Assembly: GCF_003011965.1 (NCBI RefSeq)
Contig: NZ_PXWG01000008.1
Span: 1 to 64,000, forward strand
Length of the DNA: 64,000 bases
Direction of reading: 5' to 3'
Source of the DNA: Streptosporangium nondiastaticum
GTDB taxonomy: Bacteria; Actinomycetota; Actinomycetes; Streptomycetales; Streptomycetaceae
The position numbers and the translations under genes are program-made. Positions 53,292-63,852 of the stretch are shown piece after piece. The notes beneath the pieces were generated by a model. It did not search any database. It saw only the letters and a list, made by a program, of their open reading frames with translations, and was not told where the DNA came from. How positions within the stretch are numbered: the stretch's first letter is position 1; every line of letters begins with the position of its first letter.

Positions 53292-56200
53292 ATGCGGCAG
53301 GGACAGCGGCACAGGCCCCGGCACCAGCTCCGACACCGATGGCGTAGTCTCACCCGTCCGCTCGTCCCCCTTCTGGCCGTCGCCCTTATGACGGGCATTC
53401 AAGTCCCTGCCGCCGCTTCCCAGGCTGCCGCCCCCACCGACCATTTCTCCTCCTCCTTCGAACCGGGCGACCCCCAGCCCGACTGGCGCGACACCGTCGA
53501 GTCCACCCCCGACGGCCGCAAGCGCACCGCCGGCGTCGACGGCGACGACACCCGCGGCATCCCCGGCAACGTCAGCGACTCCGTCACCGCCGTCCGGGCG
53601 AGCGGCGAGAACGCCGGCTCGGGCGAGGTCAAGGAGAACCTCGTCGACGGCGAGAGCACGACCAAATGGCTCACCTTCGAGAAGTCGGGAGCCTGGCTGG
53701 AGTTCGACCTCGCCGAGCCGGTCACCGCCGTCCGCTACGCCCTGACGTCCGCCAACGACGCCCCCGGGCGGGACCCCCGCGACTGGGTCCTGCAGGGCTC
53801 GCAGGACGGCAAGAGCTGGACGCCGCTGGACACCCGCAAGGGCGAGACCTTCGACAAGCGCTTCCAGACCCGCGAGTTCTCCTTCGCCAACACCACCCCC
53901 TACGGCCACTACCGGCTCGACTTAACCCGCAACAGCGGCGAGGACATCACCCAGCTCGCCGAGGTGCAGCTCGCGCCGGAACACACCGGCCCGCCGCCGC
54001 CCTCCGACATGCGCAGCCACGTCGACGGCGGCCCCAAGGGCTCTCCGACCGCCAAGGCGCGCGCCGGCTTCTCCGGGCGCCGCGCCCTGCGCTACGGCGG
54101 CGTCCACCAGGCCATGGGCCGCGCCTACTCGTACAACAAGCTCTTCTCGGTCAGCCTCCGCGTCACCCCGCGCACCGTCCTCTCCTACAAGGTCTTCCCC
54201 TCCATGCCGGAGGTCGACCTGCGCTACCCCGCCACCCATGTGTCCCTGGACCTCGCCTTCACGGACGGCACCTATCTGAGTGACCTCGGGGCGGTGGACC
54301 AGCACGGCGCGCCCCTCACGCCCCGCGGCCAGGCCGGCTCCCGCACGCTCTACGTCAATCAGTGGAACAACAAGGAGTCGCGCATCGGGGCCGTGGCCGC
54401 GGGGAAGACCGTGGCCCGTGTGCTCGTCGCGTACGACTCCCCCGCCGGGCCGGCGCGGTTCCGCGGCTGGGTCGACGACGTCTCCCTCGCGCCCGCGCCC
54501 GCCGAGAAGCCCCCGGCACACCTCGCCGACTACGCGGTGACGACGCGCGGCACCCACTCCAGCGCGAGCTTCTCGCGGGGCAACACCTTCCCCGCGACCG
54601 CCGTCCCCCACGGCTTCAACTTCTGGACGCCGGTCACGAACGCGGGCGCCATGGACTGGCTCTACCAGTACGCCGCCGCCAACAACGCCGACAACCTTCC
54701 CACCGTCCGGGCGTTCAGCGCGAGCCACCAGCCGAGCCCCTGGATGGGGGACCGGCAGACCTTCCAGGTGATGCCGGTCGTCGCCCCCGGGGCAGGCCCT
54801 CCGGACACGAGCCGCACGGCCCGCGCCCTCCCCTTCCACCACGCCAACGAGACGGCCCGCCCCCACTACTACGGCGTCACCTTCGACAACGGCCTCAAGG
54901 CGGAGATCGCCCCCACCGACCACGCCGCGATCATGCGCTTCACCTATCCGGAGGACAAGAAGGAGAGCGAGGACAAGAAGGAGAGCAAGGAGAACGCCGC
55001 CGCCCTCGTTCTCGACAACGTCCGCAACCAGGGCGGCCTCACCCTCGACCCCGGGACCCGCTCCTTCACCGCCTACTCGGACGTGCGCAGCGGGCTGTCC
55101 GTCGGCGCGGGCCGCATGTTCGTCTACGGGGTGCTCGACACGCCCGTCACCGGGGCCGGTCAACCGGACGACAAGGCGAGCACCACCGGCTGGCTGCGCC
55201 TCGCCCCCGGCAAGGACCGCACCGTCACCCTGCGCATCGCGACGTCCCTCATCGGCACCGAGCAGGCGAAGGCCAACCTGGAGCAGGAGATTCCCGCGGG
55301 GACCTCCTTCGGCCGCGTCCACGACCGGGCCCGCGCCGCCTGGGACGCCCTCCTCGGCCGGGTCGAGGTCGAGGGCGCGAGCCGCGACCAGCTCACCACC
55401 CTCTACTCCAGCCTCTACCGCCTCTACCTCTATCCCAACTCCGGGTTCGAGAACACCGGCACCAGCACCCGTCCGCGCCATCGCTACGCCAGCCCCTTCT
55501 CCCGCCCCGAGGGGGAGAGCACCCCCACCCGTACGGGAGCGCGGGTCGCCGACGGCGAGATCTACGTCAACAACGGCTTCTGGGACACCTACCGCACCGC
55601 CTGGCCCGCCTACTCCCTCCTCACGCCCAAGCAGGCGGGGCGGCTCGTCGACGGCTTCGTGCAGCAGTACAAGGACGGCGGCTGGATCTCGCGCTGGTCC
55701 TCCCCCGGCTACGCCGACCTGATGACGGGCACGAGCTCCGACGTGGCCTTCGCCGACGCCTACGCCAAGGGCGTCCCCTTCGACGCGGAGGCCGCGTACG
55801 AGGCCGCGCTCAAGAACGCCACCGTCGTGCCGACCCAGCCCGGCGTCGGCCGCAAGGGCATGGAGACCTCCCCCTTCCTCGGCTGGACGAGCACGACCAC
55901 CCGCGAGGGCCTCTCCTGGGCGCTGGAGGGCTACCTCAACGACTACGGGCTCGCGACCATGGGCAAGGCCCTCTACGAGCGCACGCACAAGGCCCGCTAC
56001 CGCGACGAGTCCGCGTACTTCCTCAACCGCGCCCGCAACTACGTGAAGCTCTTCGACCCGGCCGTCGGCTTCTTCCAGGGCCGCAACGCCGACGGCTCGC
56101 GGCGCCTGCCGCCCGGCCGCTACGACCCGCACGTCTGGGGTCACGACTACACCGAGACCAACGGCTGGAACTTCGCCTTCCACGCCCCGCAGGACACCCG

Positions 56201-57212
56201 CGGGCTGGCCGGGCTGTACGGCGGCCGCGAGGGCCTGGCCGAGAAGCTCGACCAGTTCTTCGGCACGCCGGAGACGGGGGCGCCCGAGTTCGCCGGCTCG
56301 TACGGCGGGGTCATCCACGAGATGACCGAGGCGCGGGACGTGCGCATGGGCATGTACGGGCACAGCAACCAGGTCTCGCACCACATCACGTACCTCTACG
56401 ACGCCGCCGGGCAGCCGTGGAAGACGCAGGAGAAGGTGCGCGAGGTGCTGTCCCGCCTCTACCTCGGCAGCGAGATCGGGCAGGGCTACCCGGGCGACGA
56501 CGACAACGGCGAGATGTCCGCCTGGTACCTGTTCGGCGCGCTGGGCTTCTACCCGCTGGTGATGGGCGGCGGCGAGTACGCGATCGGGTCGCCGCTCTTC
56601 CGGAAGGCCACGCTCCATCTGGAGAGCGGCCGCGACGTGGTGGTGAAGGCCCCGCGCAACAGCGCCCGCAACGTGTACGTGCAGGGGCTGCGGGTCAACG
56701 GCAAGGCCTGGCGGTCGACGGCGCTCCCGCACGCGGTCCTCGCCAGGGGCGCGACCCTGGAGTTCGACATGGGCCCGCAGCCGTCGTCCTGGGGCAGCGG
56801 CCGCACCGACGGGCCGTCGTCCATCAGCAAGGACTTCGCGGCCCCCGTCCCGGACGAGGACCTGACCGCGCCGAACACCTCGCCCCTCACCGACGACACG
56901 TCGGTCACGGACGTCTCCTTCGGCACGGCCCTGCTGCAGGTGCCGTCCGGCGCGCGCGTGACCTCGTACACCCTGACCTCGGCGGACCGGGCCAAGGCCC
57001 CCGGCGGCTGGGTGCTGGAGGGTTCGCAGGACGGCACCGGGGAGTGGCAGGAAGTCGACCGGCGGACGGACGAGACGTTCGCCTGGGACCGGCAGACGCG
57101 GGTCTTCTCGGTGGCACGGCCCGGCGCGTACCGGCACTACCGGCTGCGGCCGGCGGACGGCGCCGACCACGTCCTCGCCGAGATCGAGCTATTGGGGAAA
57201 AGATCCGCATAA
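53292..57212 (+). CDS. Secreted GH92 alpha-mannosidase with F5/8-type carbohydrate-binding domains
   Basis: A 1,306-residue exo-enzyme. A Tat-like or Sec signal (to about residue 48) is followed by an F5/8 type C/CBM32-like domain (~95-230, TKWLTFEKSGAWLEFDL), a beta-rich region and the GH92 catalytic part (~420-1,150). GH92 hallmarks are GFNFWTPVTNAGAMDWL, MYGHSNQVSHHITYLYD and GYPGDDDNGEMSAWYLFGALGFYP. GH92 enzymes are calcium-dependent and remove alpha-mannose. A second F5/8-like piece ends the protein. Codon 211 (53922-53924) is TTA, so translation may depend on bldA. A repeat EDKKES twice (54951-54986) interrupts the chain. ATG 53292 has GGGAGA upstream. A LacI-type site precedes it. Confidence 0.92.
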   Translation: MRQGQRHRPRHQLRHRWRSLTRPLVPLLAVALMTGIQVPAAASQAAAPTDHFSSSFEPGDPQPDWRDTVESTPDGRKRTAGVDGDDTRGIPGNVSDSVTAVRASGENAGSGEVKENLVDGESTTKWLTFEKSGAWLEFDLAEPVTAVRYALTSANDAPGRDPRDWVLQGSQDGKSWTPLDTRKGETFDKRFQTREFSFANTTPYGHYRLDLTRNSGEDITQLAEVQLAPEHTGPPPPSDMRSHVDGGPKGSPTAKARAGFSGRRALRYGGVHQAMGRAYSYNKLFSVSLRVTPRTVLSYKVFPSMPEVDLRYPATHVSLDLAFTDGTYLSDLGAVDQHGAPLTPRGQAGSRTLYVNQWNNKESRIGAVAAGKTVARVLVAYDSPAGPARFRGWVDDVSLAPAPAEKPPAHLADYAVTTRGTHSSASFSRGNTFPATAVPHGFNFWTPVTNAGAMDWLYQYAAANNADNLPTVRAFSASHQPSPWMGDRQTFQVMPVVAPGAGPPDTSRTARALPFHHANETARPHYYGVTFDNGLKAEIAPTDHAAIMRFTYPEDKKESEDKKESKENAAALVLDNVRNQGGLTLDPGTRSFTAYSDVRSGLSVGAGRMFVYGVLDTPVTGAGQPDDKASTTGWLRLAPGKDRTVTLRIATSLIGTEQAKANLEQEIPAGTSFGRVHDRARAAWDALLGRVEVEGASRDQLTTLYSSLYRLYLYPNSGFENTGTSTRPRHRYASPFSRPEGESTPTRTGARVADGEIYVNNGFWDTYRTAWPAYSLLTPKQAGRLVDGFVQQYKDGGWISRWSSPGYADLMTGTSSDVAFADAYAKGVPFDAEAAYEAALKNATVVPTQPGVGRKGMETSPFLGWTSTTTREGLSWALEGYLNDYGLATMGKALYERTHKARYRDESAYFLNRARNYVKLFDPAVGFFQGRNADGSRRLPPGRYDPHVWGHDYTETNGWNFAFHAPQDTRGLAGLYGGREGLAEKLDQFFGTPETGAPEFAGSYGGVIHEMTEARDVRMGMYGHSNQVSHHITYLYDAAGQPWKTQEKVREVLSRLYLGSEIGQGYPGDDDNGEMSAWYLFGALGFYPLVMGGGEYAIGSPLFRKATLHLESGRDVVVKAPRNSARNVYVQGLRVNGKAWRSTALPHAVLARGATLEFDMGPQPSSWGSGRTDGPSSISKDFAAPVPDEDLTAPNTSPLTDDTSVTDVSFGTALLQVPSGARVTSYTLTSADRAKAPGGWVLEGSQDGTGEWQEVDRRTDETFAWDRQTRVFSVARPGAYRHYRLRPADGADHVLAEIELLGKRSA

Positions 57213-57263
57213 CACCTCTTGACGGCCCGTAAAGACAGTATGAAACGATCACGTGGATCCAGT

Positions 57264-57289
57264 GGCGTGCCCCTGACAGGGGGCGCGCC
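57264..57289 (+). terminator. Intrinsic terminator after GH92
   Basis: GGCGTGCCCC (57264-57273) pairs with GGGGCGCGCC (57280-57289), one G-U pair, over a TGACAG loop, followed by GCTTTTTG. It ends just before the ribosome site of the next gene and could also act as an attenuator for it. Confidence 0.8.
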
Positions 57290-57321
57290 GCTTTTTGCTG
57301 AGACCCTCTTGGAGAACCCAC

Positions 57322-58371
57322 GTGGCTCACCTTCCCGGCCGCCCGCGCGCCCGCGCGGTGCAGCGCATCGCCACCGCGGCGATAGCCGCCGCCCTGGTCG
57401 GCACCACCGCCGGCACCGCGCTCGCCGACGGCCCCAAGGCCCCCTCCCGTGCCGCCACCGCGGCCGAGCGGGCTGCCAAGCTCCCCGCCGACACGTCGTT
57501 CAAGCACCGCTCCGAGGCGCTGCGCGGCGAGGCGAAGTCCGGCGACTACCCGAAGTCGGGCGCCGTGGCCCCGCAGGCCCCGCGCCTCGCGGCCCCCCGC
57601 AAGGGCGTCAAGGGCGTCAAGGCTGACGGCCCCACCGCCGAGGCCCCCTTCCTCCCCCTCAGCGCCGTCAACAACGACGACCTGTACTTCTACTGGCCCG
57701 ACGGCAAGGGCGGCATCACGCCCAAGGAGCACGTCACCAACGGCTGGAGCGCGATCAACTCCGCCGCCCGCGTCGACCACGACCGGGACGGCATCGCCGA
57801 CGGCCTGTACGTCCGCGACAACGCGCAGAACATCATCTTCGCCCCGGCCGGCAAGAGCCCGAGCATCGTGGCGGACGACTGGGGCCAGTACGACCAGTTC
57901 ATGTCCCCCGGCAACCTCGGCGGCGGCAAGGAGTCGGACATCCTCGTCCGCGACCGCGAGGGCGTCCTGTGGCTCTACCTCGCTTACCCGGACGGCACGC
58001 TCACCGGCCGCAAGAAGGTCGGCCCGGGCTGGAACCAGTTCACCGAGATCGCCGGCCGCGGCGACCTGACGGGTGACGGCAAGGCCGACATCGTCGCCCG
58101 CGACAAGGACGGCGTCCTCTGGCTCTACAAGGGCACGGGCGACTACACCAAGCCGTTCGAGTACAAGCAGCGGATCGGCGGCGGCTGGAACCAGTTCAAC
58201 AAGCTGGTGGGCACCGGCGACGTCGACCTGGACGGCAAGGCCGACCTCATCGCGCGCGACAAGGACGGCGCGCTGTGGCTGTACCGCGGCACGGGCCGCA
58301 CGGACCAGCCGTACGACTACAAGGTGAAGATCGGCAACTCCGGCTGGAACCAGTACGGGCTGATGTTCTGA
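57322..58371 (+). CDS. Secreted FG-GAP/VCBS repeat protein
   Basis: About 349 residues. A signal peptide (ARAVQRIATAAIAAALVGTTAGTALADG) and a variable linker are followed by four to five propeller blades with phrases such as DLYFYWPDGKG, GVLWLYLAYPDG, GVLWLYKGTGDY, ALWLYRGTGRT and GDGKADIVARDKDG, in which the D-G-D-G-K-A-D loops bind calcium. The design equals the C-terminal half of the SGNH hydrolase at 45.2-46.9 kb. No enzyme domain is attached, so it is probably a binding or structural protein. GTG 57322 was chosen for its GGAGAA ribosome site. Confidence 0.8.
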   Translation: MAHLPGRPRARAVQRIATAAIAAALVGTTAGTALADGPKAPSRAATAAERAAKLPADTSFKHRSEALRGEAKSGDYPKSGAVAPQAPRLAAPRKGVKGVKADGPTAEAPFLPLSAVNNDDLYFYWPDGKGGITPKEHVTNGWSAINSAARVDHDRDGIADGLYVRDNAQNIIFAPAGKSPSIVADDWGQYDQFMSPGNLGGGKESDILVRDREGVLWLYLAYPDGTLTGRKKVGPGWNQFTEIAGRGDLTGDGKADIVARDKDGVLWLYKGTGDYTKPFEYKQRIGGGWNQFNKLVGTGDVDLDGKADLIARDKDGALWLYRGTGRTDQPYDYKVKIGNSGWNQYGLMF

Positions 58372-58383
58372 CGTAGCGTCACT

Positions 58384-58459
58384 GGCAGTGCGCGCCACTG
58401 CCGGTCCGGGCCGCAATCCCCGCGTGAGGCCGCACGCCTCGCGCGCGGAGCGGCCCGGA
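58384..58459. terminator. Compound hairpin between convergent genes
   Basis: GGCAGTG (58384-58390) pairs with 58396-58402; TCCGGGCCGC (58405-58414) pairs with GCGGCCCGGA (58450-58459) around a further inner stem. It separates the FG-GAP gene from the M50 protease gene and can stop both. Confidence 0.55.
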
Positions 58460-58480
58460 CTTCGCGCTTCACCGGCGGTC

Positions 58481-59728
58481 TCACCCGGGGGACAGCCACC
58501 GCTTGGCGCCCCGCGCGAGGGCCCGCGCGGGCCGGGCCAGGGCCAGCGTCACCCCCACGACCGGGAGAGTGAGCAGCACGACCTGCAGGCACGCCGCGAC
58601 CGTGCCGAGGACGGGGTAGCCGGAGGCGCCCGCGTGCTCGGCGAGGAGCCGGATCGTCTGCCAGTCCGTACGGAGCAGCTGGGGCAGGTTGGCGAGCACC
58701 AGGCCCAGCTGGAGCACCAGCGCGGGCACCAGGAACAGCACCCACGCCGCGACCACGACCTGCGGCCATCGCTTCAGCGCCTTCAGGCTCTCGTCCTGGG
58801 GGCGCCGGAGCACGACCCGCCGGAGGATGGGCGCGATGTACTTGAACAGGTCGGGGATCCCGACCAGGTCCGCCACGATGTAGTAGCCGTCGAACCGCAG
58901 GGTGGGGAGGAGCTGCTGGATCATCTCCAGGTGGACGGAGAGGATCGCCACCAGCATCAGGGGATTCCCCGTCGCCCCGTACAGCCCCAGCAGCCCCAGC
59001 ACGAACAGCGCGTTGAAGTAGACGCCGCCCAGGTCGGCGCGGATGCGCCCGGCCCGGCCCAGCCGGTAGGAGCTGGTGATGTCGGTGTAGAAGGCGGGCC
59101 ACACCAGATAGACGCCGCAGCCCATCTCGCCCGGCCGCACCCCTCCGTAGCGGCAGGCCGCGCCGTGGCCCATCTCGTGGAACACGCAGGAGGCGACGGC
59201 CAGGACGACGACGAGGAGGACGTCGGCCGGGGAGGAGAGCACGGACCGCAGTGCCGCGCCGGTGTCCTGGGTCAGCCACAGCCACGTCTCGCCGTAGGCG
59301 AAGGCGCCCAGCGCGAGCAGGACCAGCGCCGGCCGGAACAGCCAGGCGAACAGCCCGGCGAGGAACCACGTGGCGCGCTCCGGCAGCACGGCCAGCCGGA
59401 AGCGGAACGACAGGAAGGGGTCGGGCTTCGCCGTGGGCGGTGGCGGCGAGCCGTCGCTGTAGGTCGACAGGCCCAGCGGGACGAGCTTCTTGTCGATGAG
59501 GAAGACGATGTGTTCGGCGGCGAAGCGGCGACCGGTCTCGGCGCTCAGCTGCTCGGCCACCTGCGCCACGGGCCGGCCGTCGAGCGCCCGCGCGAGCTGG
59601 TAGAGGAGGGCGGGGAGGCGGACGACCTGCCCGTCGGGGCGGCAGACGAGGTGGGGCGGCTCGCGGTAGCCGGAGTCCTCGAACTCGCCGACCAGTTCCG
59701 TGCCGGCCACCAGCGCGGGCAGTGCCAT
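58481..59728 (-). CDS. M50-type membrane metalloprotease with N-terminal PqqD/RRE-like domain
   Basis: A 415-residue membrane protein. Residues ~20-90 look like a PqqD-type winged helix, the RiPP recognition element fold: LVCRPDGQVVRLPALLYQL, ALDGRPVAQVAEQL, then HIVFLIDKKLVPLGL. The rest has about eight membrane helices with the zinc motif HEMGH at 184-188 and the third ligand Asp in LRFDGYY. Family members are called putative peptide zinc metalloprotease proteins and occur with peptide maturation genes. It is the last gene of a three-gene unit with two paralogous small peptides and probably cleaves or exports them. ATG 59728 has GGAGAG upstream. Substrate link is inferred. Confidence 0.85.
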   Translation of the reverse strand: MALPALVAGTELVGEFEDSGYREPPHLVCRPDGQVVRLPALLYQLARALDGRPVAQVAEQLSAETGRRFAAEHIVFLIDKKLVPLGLSTYSDGSPPPPTAKPDPFLSFRFRLAVLPERATWFLAGLFAWLFRPALVLLALGAFAYGETWLWLTQDTGAALRSVLSSPADVLLVVVLAVASCVFHEMGHGAACRYGGVRPGEMGCGVYLVWPAFYTDITSSYRLGRAGRIRADLGGVYFNALFVLGLLGLYGATGNPLMLVAILSVHLEMIQQLLPTLRFDGYYIVADLVGIPDLFKYIAPILRRVVLRRPQDESLKALKRWPQVVVAAWVLFLVPALVLQLGLVLANLPQLLRTDWQTIRLLAEHAGASGYPVLGTVAACLQVVLLTLPVVGVTLALARPARALARGAKRWLSPG

Positions 59729-59750
59729 GAACGCTCTCCGTCGGGGCGAG

Positions 59751-59780
59751 GGGAAGGGCCGGACGCGTCCGGCCCTTCCC
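59751..59780 (-). terminator. Perfect 30-base palindrome between peptide B and the M50 gene
   Basis: GGGAAGGGCCGGACG (59751-59765) is followed at once by its exact complement (59766-59780). In a transcript this forms a very strong hairpin 28 bases after the peptide stop, likely a partial terminator that keeps peptide mRNA in excess over protease mRNA. Confidence 0.75.
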
Positions 59781-59807
59781 GGGTGCGTAAGCGGTGCCGT
59801 TACGCGG

Positions 59808-60149
59808 TCAGTGGCTGGCGACGGCCGCCGGGATACAGGTCATGGTGGTGGTCGGGTTCGTGGACGGCAGGCCGAGCGAACCGAACAGGCCCGGCGTGCC
59901 CTGGCGGTCCACGGCCTGGCAGGCGGAGAGCGCCACGGTGCCGTGGTCGTGCGGCTGCGGGGCGAACACGCCGCCGCCCGTGGCCGCCGCGGAGCTGCTG
60001 CTGGAGCTGCCGGCGCCGGCACCGGAGCCGCCGTCACCGTCGCCGTACGGAGCGGCGAGCGGCGTGGCCACGACGCCCATCACGGTGCGCTCGGGCAGCA
60101 CCTCGCCCGCGACGGTGTCGAGTTCCTCGAAGCTGATGGCGTTTTCCAT
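59808..60149 (-). CDS. Small peptide B, paralogue with leader-like and two-Cys tail motifs
   Basis: A 113-residue protein, not recognised as a known family. It aligns with its upstream neighbour in two places: a leader-like start (ISFEELDTVAGEVLPERTV versus VTFGELGRLCGEELPRRIA) and a tail of ~45 residues with ACQ and then LGLPSTNP and TCIPAAVASH. The middle is a Gly/Ser/Ala stretch that is missing in the paralogue. It has no signal peptide or membrane helix. Two conserved Cys in the tail and the helix-like start are what one expects of a precursor peptide matured by partners. ATG 60149 has AAGGGG seven bases before. The M50 gene follows after a strong hairpin. Confidence 0.75.
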   Translation of the reverse strand: MENAISFEELDTVAGEVLPERTVMGVVATPLAAPYGDGDGGSGAGAGSSSSSSAAATGGGVFAPQPHDHGTVALSACQAVDRQGTPGLFGSLGLPSTNPTTTMTCIPAAVASH

Positions 60150-60179
60150 TTCCGTACCCCTTCTCGAAAAGCGGAGCGG

Positions 60180-60461
60180 TCAGCGGCTGGAGATGGCCGC
60201 AGGAATGCACGTGGTGCTGTAGCCGGGATCGCTGGACGCCAGTCCGAGCGCGACCAGCAGAGGAGGATTGCCGGCGTTCTGCCGGTACTGACATGCGTAG
60301 GCCACCGTCGTCCCGTTCTCCGACTTCACGAGCGCCGGGAACACGGGCTGTTCGGAGCCGGCGGCTGCCGGAAGCAGCACGCTCGACAGTGCGATCCGCC
60401 GGGGAAGCTCCTCACCGCAAAGCCGGCCGAGCTCCCCGAAGGTCACAGCGGATCCCGTCAT
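60180..60461 (-). CDS. Small peptide A, first gene of the peptide/M50 unit
   Basis: A 93-residue protein. It shares with peptide B the motif F-x-E-L then GE-x-LP-x-R near the N-terminus and the tail (YACQ, then VALGLASSDP and TTCIPAAISSR). It also has one extra Cys (RLCGEEL) inside the leader-like part. No signal peptide. GGGAGGGAG stands just before ATG 60461. It lies 30 bases before peptide B, so the two are one transcript. Role unknown; candidate precursor or secreted peptide recognised by the PqqD-like domain of the M50 protein. Confidence 0.75.
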   Translation of the reverse strand: MTGSAVTFGELGRLCGEELPRRIALSSVLLPAAAGSEQPVFPALVKSENGTTVAYACQYRQNAGNPPLLVALGLASSDPGYSTTCIPAAISSR

Positions 60462-60600
60462 CTGCTCCCTCCCCCATTCGTCCCGGGCGGGAGCTTAACC
60501 AGGGCATCACGGCCCGACACATCCCCAATCGCCCCATCACCCGGTCGAGTTGGATGCTTGCCTCGGAAGGGTGGAAAAGCTGAAAAGCATGCATGAACGC

Positions 60601-60638
60601 GTGAGGGCCGCACCCCGTGAACGGGGTGCGGCCCTCAC
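60601..60638 (-). terminator. Terminator of the aconitase gene
   Basis: A perfect 18-bp stem (60601-60618 with 60621-60638) with a two-base centre lies 20 bases past the aconitase stop. The remaining bases to 60462 are the promoter gap of the peptide unit and show no clear promoter hexamers. Confidence 0.85.
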
Positions 60639-60657
60639 AACTCGGCGCGGGAGGTGC

Positions 60658-63471
<2,814 letters not shown>

Positions 63472-63501
63472 TGGCGCGACAGCGGTACGCCTCTCGGCAG
63501 A

Positions 63502-63525
63502 TATCTCGATGTCGAGATAACTCTA
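63502..63525 (-). promoter_or_regulatory. Operator over the acnA promoter
   Basis: TATCTCGA-TG-TCGAGATA (63502-63519) is a perfect 8+8 inverted repeat. On the minus strand TAGAGT (63520-63525) reads as a -10 hexamer just before it, so the palindrome covers the expected transcription start. The binding protein is unknown. Confidence 0.6.
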
Positions 63526-63540
63526 GTACATCGCTGAGGA

Positions 63541-63852
63541 ACGGTCATGTCCTGACCGGGCCGTGACCGGGCCCGCGCCTGCCCTGACGGGGCTGACCTG
63601 CGCGGTCCGGGACGGACGGGGGCGGACCGGGGCGGATCGGGGTAGGCCGCGGGGGCCGCCCTCCGGCCGGTGGAACGGCGTGCGCGAGCAGGCGCGAGTG
63701 AGGGCGACGACTCGGCGACGACCTGCGGCGGGGCCGCGCGGGGGCGGATGGAGAGCTCGGGCCCGGTACGGCCATTCCGGTGGTGCGGGGCCGCGTGGGG
63801 GCGGGGGCGGGGCTGCCGTGGTGAGCGTCACCACCTCCACTGGCCGGACGGG
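63541..63852. other. GC-rich gap, no gene seen
   Basis: Purine-rich tracts such as GGGGCGGACCGGGGCGGA occur. Reading frames here show no family features or ribosome sites. Confidence 0.5.
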
